Shown piece after piece: positions 36,875 to 46,330 of a stretch of DNA of 64,000 bases. The DNA is from Arthrobacter livingstonensis. GTDB taxonomy: Bacteria; Actinomycetota; Actinomycetes; Actinomycetales; Micrococcaceae. Numbering within the stretch: position 1 is the first letter of the stretch; each line of letters begins with the position of its first letter. Position numbers and translations under genes: made by a program. Location: contig NZ_QJVD01000024.1 of assembly GCF_003219815.1 (NCBI RefSeq), positions 1 to 64,000 of the forward strand, in the 5' to 3' direction. The notes below the pieces were generated by a model. The model ran no database searches. It saw nothing but the letters and a program-made list of their open reading frames with translations, and had not been told where the DNA came from.

Positions 36875-38169
36875 GCACCGCGTCCCCGACACCCGCGTCC
36901 CCGTCGGCCGAGTCTGGCGTGCCGGCGACACCGGCCGGAAAACAGCTGGCATGGCTGCTGGACGCGAGCCGGGCGCTGCCGATTGACCCCGCCACCGTCA
37001 AGGGGCACTTCGACGCCGCGTTCTTGGCCCAGGTACGACCCACGAAGATCAACCAGATCCTGACGGCGGTGACCCCGCCAGGCGGCCTCGAGGTGACCTC
37101 GATCGTCCCCGGGTCTAGACCATCGCACCTGGTCGCGGTGGTGGAAAGCGGAGAAGGGAAGTTGCAGTTGAGCCTGGCGACCCAGCCCGAGGGGAAGATC
37201 GAGGGGTTGCTCATCACACCGGCCAGCACACCGAACCCCGCCCGCACCTCCTGGAGCGAACTCGACGAACGCCTGACCGCGGTGGCACCCAAGGTCGGGA
37301 TGGTCATCGCCGAGGTGGGCGCCTACGGCGCGTGCACCACAATCCACGCGGTGCACGCCACGCGGGCGGCCCCTCTGGCCTCCATGTTCAAACTGTATGT
37401 CCTGGGCGCGGTCGCCCAGCAGATCGAATCCGGAACGTTGCGCTGGAACCAGCAGCTGACCATCACCAGCCAAATCAAGAGCCTGCCCACTGGGGTGTTG
37501 CAGAATCGGCCCGACGGGAGCACAGTCACCGTCCAGGACGCCGCCACGAAGATGGTCTCGATCAGCGACAACACCGCTGCGGATCTCCTGGCGGCAACGG
37601 TCGGCCGTGGGGCAATCGAGTCGATGCAACACACCCTGGGCTCGGCCAACTCGGCCCGGAACGTGCCCTTCCTACGCACCAGGGAACTGTCCATCCTCAA
37701 GGGCACGGACTACCCGAAATACCGCAACGCCTACCTGGCCCTCAGCCCCACGGCGCGACTGGCATATTTAAACCACACCATCGACCGCATCCCGCTCAAC
37801 ACGGTCAATAGTTGGCAGCAACCCCGCGACATCACCACCCTGGAGTGGTACGCCTCCCCCCAGGATGTGTGCCGGGCCCTGGCCGGGCTGGACCAGATGG
37901 CCCGCACACCGGCACTCAACCCCCTCACCGCAATAATGTCGGCCAATGACGGCGGCCTGCACCTGAACACCCGGGACTGGTCCGGGATGTGGTTCAAAGC
38001 CGGCTCCGAACCCGGAGTGCTCACCCTCGGCTGGCTCGCACGCAGCACCACCGGGCGCACCTACGCCACCGTACTGATGACCGCGAACCCCGACAAACCC
38101 CTCAACGAGGCCACCGCCCCGGAACTCCTCGCCCTCGCCCGCGGCGCCTTCAGCCTCGCCACCGGCTGA
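36871..38169 (+). CDS. Serine hydrolase of the class A beta-lactamase type
   Basis: 432 residues. After an N-terminal DUF3887-like domain (about 40-125), the C-terminal domain has the penicillin-recognising triad: SxxK in PLASMFKLYV (about 168), SDN in MVSISDNTAADLL (about 230) and KAG in MWFKAGSEPGV (standing in for KTG). It may be a beta-lactamase or a DD-peptidase-like esterase. I see no signal peptide at the GTG start, although this class usually acts outside the membrane; the preceding membrane protein may be relevant. Last gene of the operon starting at 35313. Confidence 0.82.
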   Translation: MSTASPTPASPSAESGVPATPAGKQLAWLLDASRALPIDPATVKGHFDAAFLAQVRPTKINQILTAVTPPGGLEVTSIVPGSRPSHLVAVVESGEGKLQLSLATQPEGKIEGLLITPASTPNPARTSWSELDERLTAVAPKVGMVIAEVGAYGACTTIHAVHATRAAPLASMFKLYVLGAVAQQIESGTLRWNQQLTITSQIKSLPTGVLQNRPDGSTVTVQDAATKMVSISDNTAADLLAATVGRGAIESMQHTLGSANSARNVPFLRTRELSILKGTDYPKYRNAYLALSPTARLAYLNHTIDRIPLNTVNSWQQPRDITTLEWYASPQDVCRALAGLDQMARTPALNPLTAIMSANDGGLHLNTRDWSGMWFKAGSEPGVLTLGWLARSTTGRTYATVLMTANPDKPLNEATAPELLALARGAFSLATG

Positions 38170-38298
38170 CCAGTGATGGCCAGCCGCCACTAATCAGTGA
38201 CCATGCCTGAGGGCACACCGTCGGATCCTCACACAGTAGGCGGCAATCAAGGGCAACGGACGCGATTGCGGTTGGCCGGAGACGGTGAGCTGGACTGT

Positions 38299-39057
38299 TT
38301 AGTTCAGCACGGCTCCGCCGGCGATGTCGAGAATGATGCCGGTCACCCATTGTGCCTGGTCACTTGCCAGGTACACGGCGGCCAGTGCGACATCATGGGG
38401 GGTGCCGAGTCGTCGAAGCGGATGGGTTTGCGCGAGACGTTCCTGCGCATCGGCGGGGATCAAGCACTGGTTACGCTCGGTCAGGATTGTTTCGGGGGCG
38501 ATGCAGTTCACACGCACACCCGAGGGCCCCGCCTCCGCCGCCAACCATTTGGTCAGCACTTCAATACCAGCCTTCGCCGCCGCATACGCCACCGGGGACT
38601 GTGGTGTCGGGCGGCGAGAGGCCGCCGAGGACATCGTCACGATCGACCCACGACCACGTTCCTTCATCCCGGGCAGAATCGCAGCAATCGTCACAAACGT
38701 CGCAGTGAGGATCGCATCGACCGCGGCTCTCCATTGATCCAGACCCATAAACTCGAGCGGGCCCGGGCGCACAGGGTTCCCTCCTGCGTTAGCCACCAGT
38801 ATGTCCAGCGGACCCAAGCCGGCCTCGATCTCCGTGTTGATCCGATCGACATCTACAGGGGAGGTTACCTCGCCAAGCACCATCATGGCGCGCCCGCCGG
38901 CCGCGACGATGCGATCCCGGACCGCTGCCGTTGCCGCCTCATCACGACCATGCACCGCAACCGCGGCGCCTTCAGCCGCGAACTCCATAGCGATCGCGGA
39001 CCTGATTCCCCTCGAACTTCCAGTCACCAAGACAACCCGTCCAGCCAGCACGCCCAT
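38299..39057 (-). CDS. SDR family oxidoreductase with altered glycine motif
   Basis: 252 residues. Short-chain dehydrogenase features: NAGG in VANAGGNPV, Ser in IVTMSSAAS, YxxxK in YAAAKAG. The cofactor motif reads TGSSRGIRSA where TGxxxGIG is expected, so the last glycine is Arg (codon AGG). This may weaken NAD(P)H binding. I start at the ATG at 39057 with AGGAA upstream; an ATG two codons earlier is an alternative. Substrate unknown. Flanked by gene-poor sequence. Confidence 0.88.
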   Translation of the reverse strand: MGVLAGRVVLVTGSSRGIRSAIAMEFAAEGAAVAVHGRDEAATAAVRDRIVAAGGRAMMVLGEVTSPVDVDRINTEIEAGLGPLDILVANAGGNPVRPGPLEFMGLDQWRAAVDAILTATFVTIAAILPGMKERGRGSIVTMSSAASRRPTPQSPVAYAAAKAGIEVLTKWLAAEAGPSGVRVNCIAPETILTERNQCLIPADAQERLAQTHPLRRLGTPHDVALAAVYLASDQAQWVTGIILDIAGGAVLN

Positions 39058-39803
39058 GAACATTCCTATCCCAGAACCCCAAACCCATGGTCCCAGCAAG
39101 GGGAGGAAATAAGAACCCCGCGTCGGTATAACTGCGCCCCATCGGCGCGAACACCTGCCACCGCGAAACCACACCCCACTCACTTCGGCGCGCTACGACC
39201 CAACCGCCCCACACCCGCGAAGGCCCTGTAGCCTTCGGACCGCCGACGGGAACAGGCGGCACCGCCCCGCACTCAAGCGCCCATCACCACCGGGACGATC
39301 AACGGAGGGTAATTCAACGTTCGCCTTAAGGCTGATTCGAGGTACCAATCGACATTGCGGGGCGCCCGTAGGGGGAACGATCACCGGACGGTATTTCACC
39401 GCGTCAGGACCTCGGCAAGGCCATTAGTCCGTCTGGCCCACTCGCCCGCCTGCGAACCCGGACCACCAACGTGTCGGGCTGGGCGGCGAGTTGGGGACGG
39501 GCTGCGAGTGGGGTGGGGTCGGGATGCTGGGGGATGAAATCAGGCTGTGTCGTCGTCGAGTGGTGGATGAGTGGTGGTTGCCAGTTCTGTTAGGGGTTGG
39601 GGATAAGTGAAATATTCGACGCCAAGATTTTGCCGGGCGGTGTGGTGGCCGCTGTAGTTCCGTAGCGGGTTGAGTGGTTCCCGTCTCTGGTCTGGAGGTG
39701 GGGCTGTCGGCAGTGGGATTGTTGCGTCAAGCAGTTCTGGACGGTCGCCCCGCGTGAAGGGTAGTGTCGAAGGAAATATGCCTGCGCGCTGCCGAGGTGG
39801 ACG
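39058..39803. other. About 745 bases without a gene
   Basis: No supportable frame. Two related strings (CGATCAACGGAGGGTAATTC at about 39297 and CGATCACCGGACGGTATTTC at about 39379) hint at an old duplication or element end. Confidence 0.45.
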
Positions 39804-40754
39804 ATGAAAAAACGTGTCTTTGTTGCCGGTGCCTCTGGCGCGATCGGGCGACGGCTACTCCCGCTCTTGGTTGCGGCGGGCTTCGAAGTTACGGGAACAA
39901 CAACTACTCCCGCCAAGATCGCCACCATCGAAGCAGCCGGCGCGCGGGGAATCGTGCTGGACGGCCTGGACCTGGCATCGGTTGGCCGGGCGGTTTCGGA
40001 AGCGCACCCCGACGTGGTCATTCATGAACTCACCTCGCTTGCGGCCATGGGTGGAAATCCTAGAAAGTTTGGCCAGGATTTCGCTACCACCAACAGGCTC
40101 CGCACGGAGGGCACAGACCATCTGCTGGCCGCTGCCGTAGCTGCCGGGGCACAGCGCTTCATCGCTCAGAGCTACACCGGCTGGCCAAATGAACCCACAG
40201 GGAGCCTTATCAAGGTCGAGACAGACCCGCTTGATCCCACTCCGGCGGCGGCGTCGCTCAAGACGGTTGAGGCGATCCGTTACCTGGAAAATGCAGTAAC
40301 CCACACGGCCGGCATTGACGGAATGGCACTGCGGTACGGCAGCCTGTACGGACCCGGGACCGGACTTGGAAAAGGGGGCGGTCTCCTGGAGATGGTGGCC
40401 GGACGCCGGTTTCCGCTCGTGGCCGGTGGAGCGGGTGTGTGGTCGTTCTGCGACGTCGACGACGCAGCCGCTGCTACCGTGGCGGCCGTCACGCATGGGA
40501 AGCCGGGCATCTACAACATTGTCGATGACCAACCGGCTCCGGTGTCGCGGTGGCTGCCGTACCTGGCAGAGTCAATCGGTGCGAAACCCCCGATGCGGCT
40601 GCCGGCATGGATCGCCGGGCCGCTGGTGGGCGACATGGGAATGTCAATGATAACCCGGATCAGGGGATCATCCAATGCCAAGGCCAGAGAAGAATTGGCG
40701 TGGCAACCGTCCTATTCGAGTTGGCGGCAGGGCTTCGAATCCGGGCTGGAGTGA
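39804..40754 (+). CDS. NAD-dependent epimerase/dehydratase family protein
   Basis: 316 residues of the extended SDR type. The Rossmann motif is VAGASGAIGRRL (about 7-18, GxxGxxG). The usual YxxxK is not obvious: the SYTGWPNEP region and later VEAIRYLENAV occupy its place, so the protein may be an atypical SDR with a reductase or binding role. GAGGTGG lies seven bases before the ATG. The substrate is probably a small nucleotide-sugar or ketone, but nothing in the context decides it. Confidence 0.82.
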   Translation: MKKRVFVAGASGAIGRRLLPLLVAAGFEVTGTTTTPAKIATIEAAGARGIVLDGLDLASVGRAVSEAHPDVVIHELTSLAAMGGNPRKFGQDFATTNRLRTEGTDHLLAAAVAAGAQRFIAQSYTGWPNEPTGSLIKVETDPLDPTPAAASLKTVEAIRYLENAVTHTAGIDGMALRYGSLYGPGTGLGKGGGLLEMVAGRRFPLVAGGAGVWSFCDVDDAAAATVAAVTHGKPGIYNIVDDQPAPVSRWLPYLAESIGAKPPMRLPAWIAGPLVGDMGMSMITRIRGSSNAKAREELAWQPSYSSWRQGFESGLE

Positions 40755-40892
40755 ACCGTCCACGCCGGCGTGGATCTACGCCGATCTTTCACGTTCCCGA
40801 AACACCACCGCCACCCCGCAAAACCGCGCGGGCAGACTGGGTTGATTTGTTAATTTGTTGAATGACCGATGCCAGGCCTGAACCGTATCCGG

Positions 40893-41930
40893 AACGGCCT
40901 ACGGACACTCAGGGTTTGTCGTTTCGGCATACGCGTGTCTATCGGGTGGCATTCCAGACGAGCCCGCGGGAACTCTCGGGGGCGTTCACTTGGAGCTATT
41001 CCCCTGATCACCTGCGGCGTCTGCGGCTTCCTGCCGACCGATGCGTTGGCCGTGGCGGGCGATGATCACCGTCAGGCCGATCGCCACCACGAAAGCGGTG
41101 ATCGGCAGGATCTGGTTCCAGTTGTAGGCCGTTGAGAAGGTCGTGGAGGCAATGATCAGGGCCGTGGCGCCGGTCTGGAGGAGGTAGATCACGGTCCAGA
41201 TGATGCTGATCTGGTACATGCCGTGGCGAAAGGCCGGGTAGGCGACCCACATTTTGTCGAACGCGGACATACCTTCACGGGTCCCGTCCGTACCGTAACG
41301 CTGAGCGAAATAGAACACCACCGGGCGAGGCATCAGCACACAGGACAGACCGAACACCAAGCCGACCAGCGCGGTGATGGCGCAGTCCTTGTACAGCAAC
41401 ACTTTCGGATCCGTTCTGCCTACCACCAGCGCCACCACGGCCGACAGTGCAACGAACGCGAACATTGCTGCTGAGGCGCCGCTGAACTTCCTCGAGCGCA
41501 CCCAGACGACCAACGCTCCCAACAGCGGGGCGATGCTACCGGCCAGGTATGCCGCAACGTCATTTCCGCTGATGCCCTTGGCGAGGTGGAAGAGTCCGAT
41601 GCCCCCGCCGACCTCCAGCACCGTGACAGCGATGTTAAATACCACGCCTTTCTTCGCCGGGTGTTCCCTCAACGCCCGTGCGATCCCCTCATGATCTGCC
41701 TGCTCCACTGGTACACCTCTGTTTCGTCTGTCTTCATACTCCACCGTCGGACGGCTTCCTTGACAGAGTCTCTGTCACAGTTCCGAACTGACAATTCTCA
41801 CGGGAGACTCGAGACGCGCATCGAGGGCCTTGTCAGATATCGTCAGGCAATACGTGGGTTAATGACGACCATCCAGCTACAAGGTAAATCGTCCACATGC
41901 GACCGTCCCTTTCGCCGAACGCTTTACGGG
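40893..41930. repeat. Duplicated segment, copy 2 (uninterrupted)
   Basis: Intact counterpart of 20413-22790. It shows the pre-insertion form of the VC0807-type gene and both flanks. Many point differences outside the gene suggest the duplication is older than the IS110 insertion. Ends are approximate. Confidence 0.75.
40986..41708 (-). CDS. VC0807-type membrane protein (intact paralogue)
   Basis: 240 residues from the GTG at 41708 (AGAGGTG seven bases upstream). About six membrane segments are spread over residues 20-230. Charged RTDPKVLLYKDC and PRPVVFYFAQRYG loops are typical of the VC0807 group, whose function is not established. It is the undamaged version of the gene broken at 20510-22559. 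It stands alone on the minus strand, with no evident partner. Codon use matches the rest of the window. Confidence 0.85.
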   Translation of the reverse strand: MEQADHEGIARALREHPAKKGVVFNIAVTVLEVGGGIGLFHLAKGISGNDVAAYLAGSIAPLLGALVVWVRSRKFSGASAAMFAFVALSAVVALVVGRTDPKVLLYKDCAITALVGLVFGLSCVLMPRPVVFYFAQRYGTDGTREGMSAFDKMWVAYPAFRHGMYQISIIWTVIYLLQTGATALIIASTTFSTAYNWNQILPITAFVVAIGLTVIIARHGQRIGRQEAADAAGDQGNSSK

Positions 41931-42038
41931 CGCTCGGTTAAGTTGAGCGCGCGTTGTGCCGAGCCATCCTCTCCAGTGTGACCAGTTGGTACTCAAAGAA
42001 TGGGCCGGCATTCCGCACCAGATATTCGAAGGGCCGTG

Positions 42039-42731
42039 TTAGCGCAGCGCGTTGACAATCGCCCGAGCCAACTCCAACGGCTTGGAGAACTGTGGCCAGT
42101 GTCCTGAGTTGAGCTTAACGACCTCGACATCGGCGATTGCCTCGAATTCCTCGCCGAACCGACCTCCGTGTGCCATTCCCGCCCGGTACGCGTCTTCGTC
42201 CATCCAGCTCGAGAGGATCGTGACCGGCACGCCGTATCGCAGGTCGTTGTGCAACTCCAGCTCCTCCACCGGAACCTGCTCGGGCACCGACCTTGCCCGT
42301 TCAGCCCACTGGGCACGTACAGTTTCGTTGAGATCGGCGACGTCGTCACTATCGAAGTAATCCCACCCCGGAAAGGGGATTACACCGTCGACCACGTTGA
42401 ACTTGGAGATCCCGCTCCCGTTCGGGGGTGGTGCCGTGTCCACGAACACGACCCGGGCTATTCGGTCGGGTCTCGCATCAACGGCACCCCAGGCGACGTT
42501 TCCGCCTGCGCTGTGGCCGACGATGGCGACCGGCCCATCGAGGCGATCGACCTCGGCCACCACCGCGGAGACCCAGTCGGCGATGCCGATGGACGACGAC
42601 TCGGCCGCCGGCTCACCAGTGCCGGGCATCGTCAATGGATGCGCAATGTGCCCCGCACGTTCGAGGGCGGGAAGGATCGCGTCCCACGAGGACGCCTCGA
42701 GCCAGAGTCCGGGAATAAGAATGACGTCCAT
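42039..42731 (-). CDS. Alpha/beta hydrolase
   Basis: 230 residues. The nucleophile elbow is VGHSAGGN (about 70-77), the oxyanion-hole region is at the N-terminal IPGLWLEASSWD, and the catalytic His is in SGHWPQFSKP near the end; the acid is probably in SSWMDEDAY. Likely a small esterase or lactonase of the MenH/RsbQ-like sort. No signal peptide. It is not obviously in an operon. Confidence 0.88.
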   Translation of the reverse strand: MDVILIPGLWLEASSWDAILPALERAGHIAHPLTMPGTGEPAAESSSIGIADWVSAVVAEVDRLDGPVAIVGHSAGGNVAWGAVDARPDRIARVVFVDTAPPPNGSGISKFNVVDGVIPFPGWDYFDSDDVADLNETVRAQWAERARSVPEQVPVEELELHNDLRYGVPVTILSSWMDEDAYRAGMAHGGRFGEEFEAIADVEVVKLNSGHWPQFSKPLELARAIVNALR

Positions 42732-43488
42732 GACGGCATCGTACTCCGCGCAACTGACGTGGCACTATACGTTCCTCGGGCATACCCGTAAGGCTGACAT
42801 CCAGCGCGGTTAGTTGCGCGACCTGCAGATTTGGCGTCCTTGAAGCGCGTCCCGTATAGGCATTTGCAATTGTCCCGCAAGCCGGTACTTCCTCGGACAA
42901 ATAGGGTGCTGACCTGCGGTTCTTGAGTTGTGGGCTCTGGGAGTTTCCGTACGACCCGTTCGTTGATTCCCCGGGTGGTGGGACGCTGAACGGGGCATGC
43001 AAAAACCAGGACCAACCCTCTTTGTCGCGTACCGAATGAAAACACTGGTCCACTTCATGCGTTCCATCTTGAGGCGGGTAGGGAACTGAGAGCCGTTGAC
43101 CCCCGCGGCCGGGTTGCCAAGGTTGTTGCGAGTCCAGATACGCCCGGGACAGTTGAGCCACGCCAGCTGGCATGGCCTACCGTCGGAATCGATGCAGCCA
43201 GAGCTGTCTAGGTCGGGTGGGTCATTAGACGTCGTGCAGCAGATGGCAAGTCCAAGTATGTGCCGAAGTCATTTAGTACAAAGAGCAGGACGATCGTAGG
43301 CTTCACCGTTATCCGCCAGAGCGTCAAGGTACCCGGATGGGTGAAAACCTAGTATTCTCGCGCTTTTCAAGTGCGTGCCTTGGAAAAGGGGGGCCGTTCA
43401 GCTGAAAAAGGGGAGCTGCAGCGCGAGGAAAATTAGCTGAATTGGAGGAGTAAAAGGGGAGTGGGGGCGGGTTTGGCCTCGAAAATCA
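42732..43488. other. About 760 bases without a supported gene
   Basis: A minus-strand open frame (43173-42613) is long but overlaps the hydrolase gene in another frame and has no coding signature. I see nothing else up to repeat C. Confidence 0.5.
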
Positions 43489-43825
43489 CTGACCTGCGGG
43501 ATATAACCGCAGGTCAGGACCATGTTGGTGCCCCGGACTGGAATCGAACCAGTGACCAAGAGAATCTCACCATCTGGATGCTAAGGCGTGTCGCTGTCTA
43601 TCAATAGTCGTGTATTCTCGGGAACTTTCGCTGTTGTAGGTGCCTACGACATGTCAACGACTGCCGTAGTTTTCGGTTGAAATAGATGAGTAAAAGATGG
43701 GTGACTCTTGGTGAGTACCGACGTCATCGCGGATTAGGCTGCCAGCCTTGTCGAAAGCAGCTTCATCTGTGATCCTCTTCGGCGCAGTGCAGGTTACTGT
43801 CCGTGATGACCAGTTTACGCTCGGG
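43489..43825 (-). repeat. Direct repeat copy C with tRNA 3'-end sequence (putative att site)
   Basis: Best preserved copy. On the minus strand 43569-43526 reads GAGATTCTCTTGG, then T-arm ACTGG-TTCGATT-CCAGT, acceptor CCGGGGC and ACCA. A perfect 10-bp hairpin (TGACCTGCGG / CCGCAGGTCA, 43490-43516) lies where a tRNA terminator belongs. The T-arm differs from copies A and B in both strands of the stem, so pairing is kept. The 5' half of a tRNA is absent. The flank matches copy B to about 43825. Confidence 0.68.
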
Positions 43826-44039
43826 CAGGGGGTGGTGGGTCGTCTCGAGATCGAGACGCTGCCAATGATGGCAGGGGATGGAATTTCGGGCATTGTGATT
43901 TTTTAGGTCTGAACGACGGTCAACTCATAGCTGGATGTGATGGTTTCCATGTCCCGCAGGGCAACCTTGCGGGACAGCCCCGCTCAGCGAATCCGTCCAC
44001 GGGCCGGGACAGGCATGGTGGGGTCTAGTATTGGGCTCC

Positions 44040-44366
44040 ATGGAGAACAGCTCGCATACAGAGTTCGCAGAGGCCCTGCGGAAGCGGGTGACAGGACCGG
44101 GCGTCACCGAGTCGGCACTGCGCCAAGCAGTTTTCAATCGGGCAGCCGGGCGCGGCGTGGTTGAAGAGCCCTACGACGAGCTTGCGGCACAGATCGGCAC
44201 CGCCGCCTATCGGGTGACCGACGATCAAGTCGACGCCGTTCGTCAACGCACCGGCTCGGATCGTGCCGCGCTTGAAATCATTCTTGCCGCGGCGGCCGGT
44301 GCCGGAATGAGGCGATGGGACGCTGCAGCCCACATTATTGCCGAGGCCACTGATGCGACTTCGTGA
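44040..44366 (+). CDS. Small protein preceding an AhpD/CMD-like gene
   Basis: 108 residues with no membrane segment. The repeated pattern of Ala-rich helices (LAAQIGTAAYRVTDDQVDAV, IILAAAAGAGMRRWDAAAHI) resembles carboxymuconolactone-decarboxylase-like helical folds, but the CxxC site is absent. TAGTAT eight bases upstream of the ATG suggests a leaderless transcript. It overlaps the next gene by 14 bases, so the two products probably work together. Confidence 0.7.
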   Translation: MENSSHTEFAEALRKRVTGPGVTESALRQAVFNRAAGRGVVEEPYDELAAQIGTAAYRVTDDQVDAVRQRTGSDRAALEIILAAAAGAGMRRWDAAAHIIAEATDATS

Positions 44367-44934
44367 CGTTGAACGTGGGGGCAGGTGGAGCACCAGGCTC
44401 CTGATCCAGTTCATCTCGATGCTCAGCGGTGTCCGGCTCCCGGATGCGGCACGGGTTGCCTTCTACGACCGTGATTTCATCAGTCCCGGCCTTGGCCAGT
44501 GGGCTCAACGGACCATGCGCGGGCCCAGCGAGTGGTCGGTGGCGGAGCGCGAACTGATGGCCGCCGCCGTCGCTCGACGTAATTCCTGCGCTTTCTGCAT
44601 TGGTGCACACACGGCGGTGGCCATGCGCGGCATGGACCCGCAGACGGTCACGGCAGCATTGGAGGACCCGGCCTCCGCTCCGATTTCTCCCTACCTTCGC
44701 GCGGCGATGGCGTTTAACGACAAGCTCACCGTCGATCCGGGGTTGATGACCGCCGATGATGCGCGTGCTGCCCTCGCGTCCGGGATGACCACGCAGCAAC
44801 TAGAAGATGCCTCAGCAGTCGCGGCCTTGTTCAACATCATCACCCGCTATGCCGACGCTCTCAACTTCAGCATTCCGAGTGACCTGGACTTTGGAAAATC
44901 GGCGGGGACGCTCCTCAAACGCGGCTACCACTGA
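44353..44934 (+). CDS. AhpD/carboxymuconolactone decarboxylase-like protein
   Basis: 193 residues from the ATG at 44353. The alkylhydroperoxidase signature is clear: RRNSCAFCIGAHTAVAM (CxxC plus the downstream His). AhpD-type proteins reduce peroxides through the two cysteines. It overlaps the preceding small gene, which may be its partner. The frame can be opened five codons earlier, but 44353 fits the coupling. Confidence 0.85.
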   Translation: MRLRDVERGGRWSTRLLIQFISMLSGVRLPDAARVAFYDRDFISPGLGQWAQRTMRGPSEWSVAERELMAAAVARRNSCAFCIGAHTAVAMRGMDPQTVTAALEDPASAPISPYLRAAMAFNDKLTVDPGLMTADDARAALASGMTTQQLEDASAVAALFNIITRYADALNFSIPSDLDFGKSAGTLLKRGYH

Positions 44935-45158
44935 CATGCTCATTGCTGACCGACAGACGAATCCCCGTTGCAGAACCGTGGGAATTACGCGACGTGTGGG
45001 TGACACTACTCGGGGGGAGAAGTCGGCCCGGATCCAAGCCGGCCGGTCTCGCCCTAGGGTGGCCCAACGCGGGTCGCTGGTATCACGAAACTGTCCCCGG
45101 GTTATGGCCTGGGTGTGGAAGCCTTGTGCCGTTGTTGGTTCGCCGGAAGACTGTGACC

Positions 45159-46153
45159 ATGATGAGTTCTATGGATGTTTCTTGGGATCTGGATGGCATC
45201 ACGATGGAGGGCACTGTGCCCGTCCGGACGGCGTCGGGCCCTTTCCTGCCGTGGTCCTTGTCGCCGGCAGCGGTCCAACTGACAGGGATTGGTGTTCGCC
45301 GCTGCTTCCTGGGAGCAACGGCAGCGGCCGGCTGTTCGCGGAGGCTTTTGCCAACGCCGGTATCGCATCTCTGCGTTATGACAAGCGGGTGTCCGGTCCG
45401 CATGCTAAGGAGAATGTTCCCAAGCTCTTCGGGAAGTTGAGCATGCGGTCGCATCTGGATGAGCTGGTGGGAGCCGTCCGTGCGCTTTCCGGACTGGGTT
45501 TTGTTGACTCATCGCGGATCGTTGGACTCGGCAACAGCGAAGGCGCCCTGCATGTGATCCATTACGCCACCAGCGTCCAGGACTTTCCCTTTACCGGGAT
45601 CGTGTTGGCGGCCCCACCGGGACGTCCGATCCAGGACGTGTTGCTCTCCCAACTGGCTCTTCAGTCTGCCCACTTCCCCGGAGGGGTAGAGCTGATGCCC
45701 AAGGTCCAGGAAGCTGCAGCCCGCTACACGGCGGGGGAGTCGATGAATCCCGACCCGGCCCTGCCCGATAGCGTGAAGATGGTCCTCTCCAGCTTCGAGA
45801 CCCCGGCGAACCTTCCCTTTGCCCGTGAGCTGTGGGTCGAATCCACGACCGACTCACTGGGCAAGGTCCAGATTCCCACGCTGGTGATGATTGGGGGGGG
45901 CGACGTGCAGATCGACAGGCACGCGGACGGCGACCCGCTTCAGGCGGCCACGGCCGGGAGGGCCAACGTGAGTTTCGCATTCCCGCCCAACGCAAATCAT
46001 GTATTCAAGGAAGACACGCGCAGCCCGGCCGAAGTCGCCGCGTCGCCAGGGAACGGATACAACGAACCCGGCGCCCACCTCGACCCTGAAAGTGTGGGGA
46101 TAATCCTCGCCTGGCTCAACTCGACAGTGAACACAGCGACGCCCGAAACATGA
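45159..46153 (+). pseudogene. Alpha/beta hydrolase with a -1 frameshift near the N-terminus
   Basis: Translation from the ATG at 45159 (GGAAGA upstream) gives an expected hydrolase N-terminus, SMDVSWDLDGITMEG, up to TASGPF. The rest (PAVVLVAGSGPTDRDW, the elbow GLGNSEGALHV, and NANHVFKED with the catalytic His) lies in the -1 frame and runs to 46153. The shift occurs at GGGCCC, 45236-45241. The simplest reading is loss of one G, giving a pseudogene or a sequencing error. The spot also reads G GGC CCT in the starting frame, which formally fits the X-XXY-YYZ slippery pattern, so low-level frameshifting cannot be excluded. Confidence 0.75.
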
Positions 46154-46330
46154 TGATGAGCAAAGCGTGGTGCAACTCCCGTTTTCCAGAGGGGTGTTGC
46201 AACGACCGCTAGAACTTGCCTGGCCGGTCAAAACAAGCTCCAGGCAGCGGTCAGTTCCATGTTGGCGTCGACGGGCATGATTGTTCATGGGGCTTGAGCG
46301 GCAATGTCTGCCTATCGAAAGGTTTGATAC

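Noticed and set aside
38197-39231. Plus-strand open frame of 344 codons opposite the SDR gene
   Set aside because: Its product is His/Arg-rich without motifs, while the opposite strand encodes a clear SDR protein.
42613-43173. Minus-strand open frame of 186 codons
   Set aside because: It overlaps the start of the well-supported alpha/beta hydrolase in another frame and has no start signal.
180-43569. Complete tRNA genes at the three repeat copies
   Set aside because: Only the 3' half is present at each site; no GCCCCGG acceptor or D-arm can be found upstream on the minus strand.
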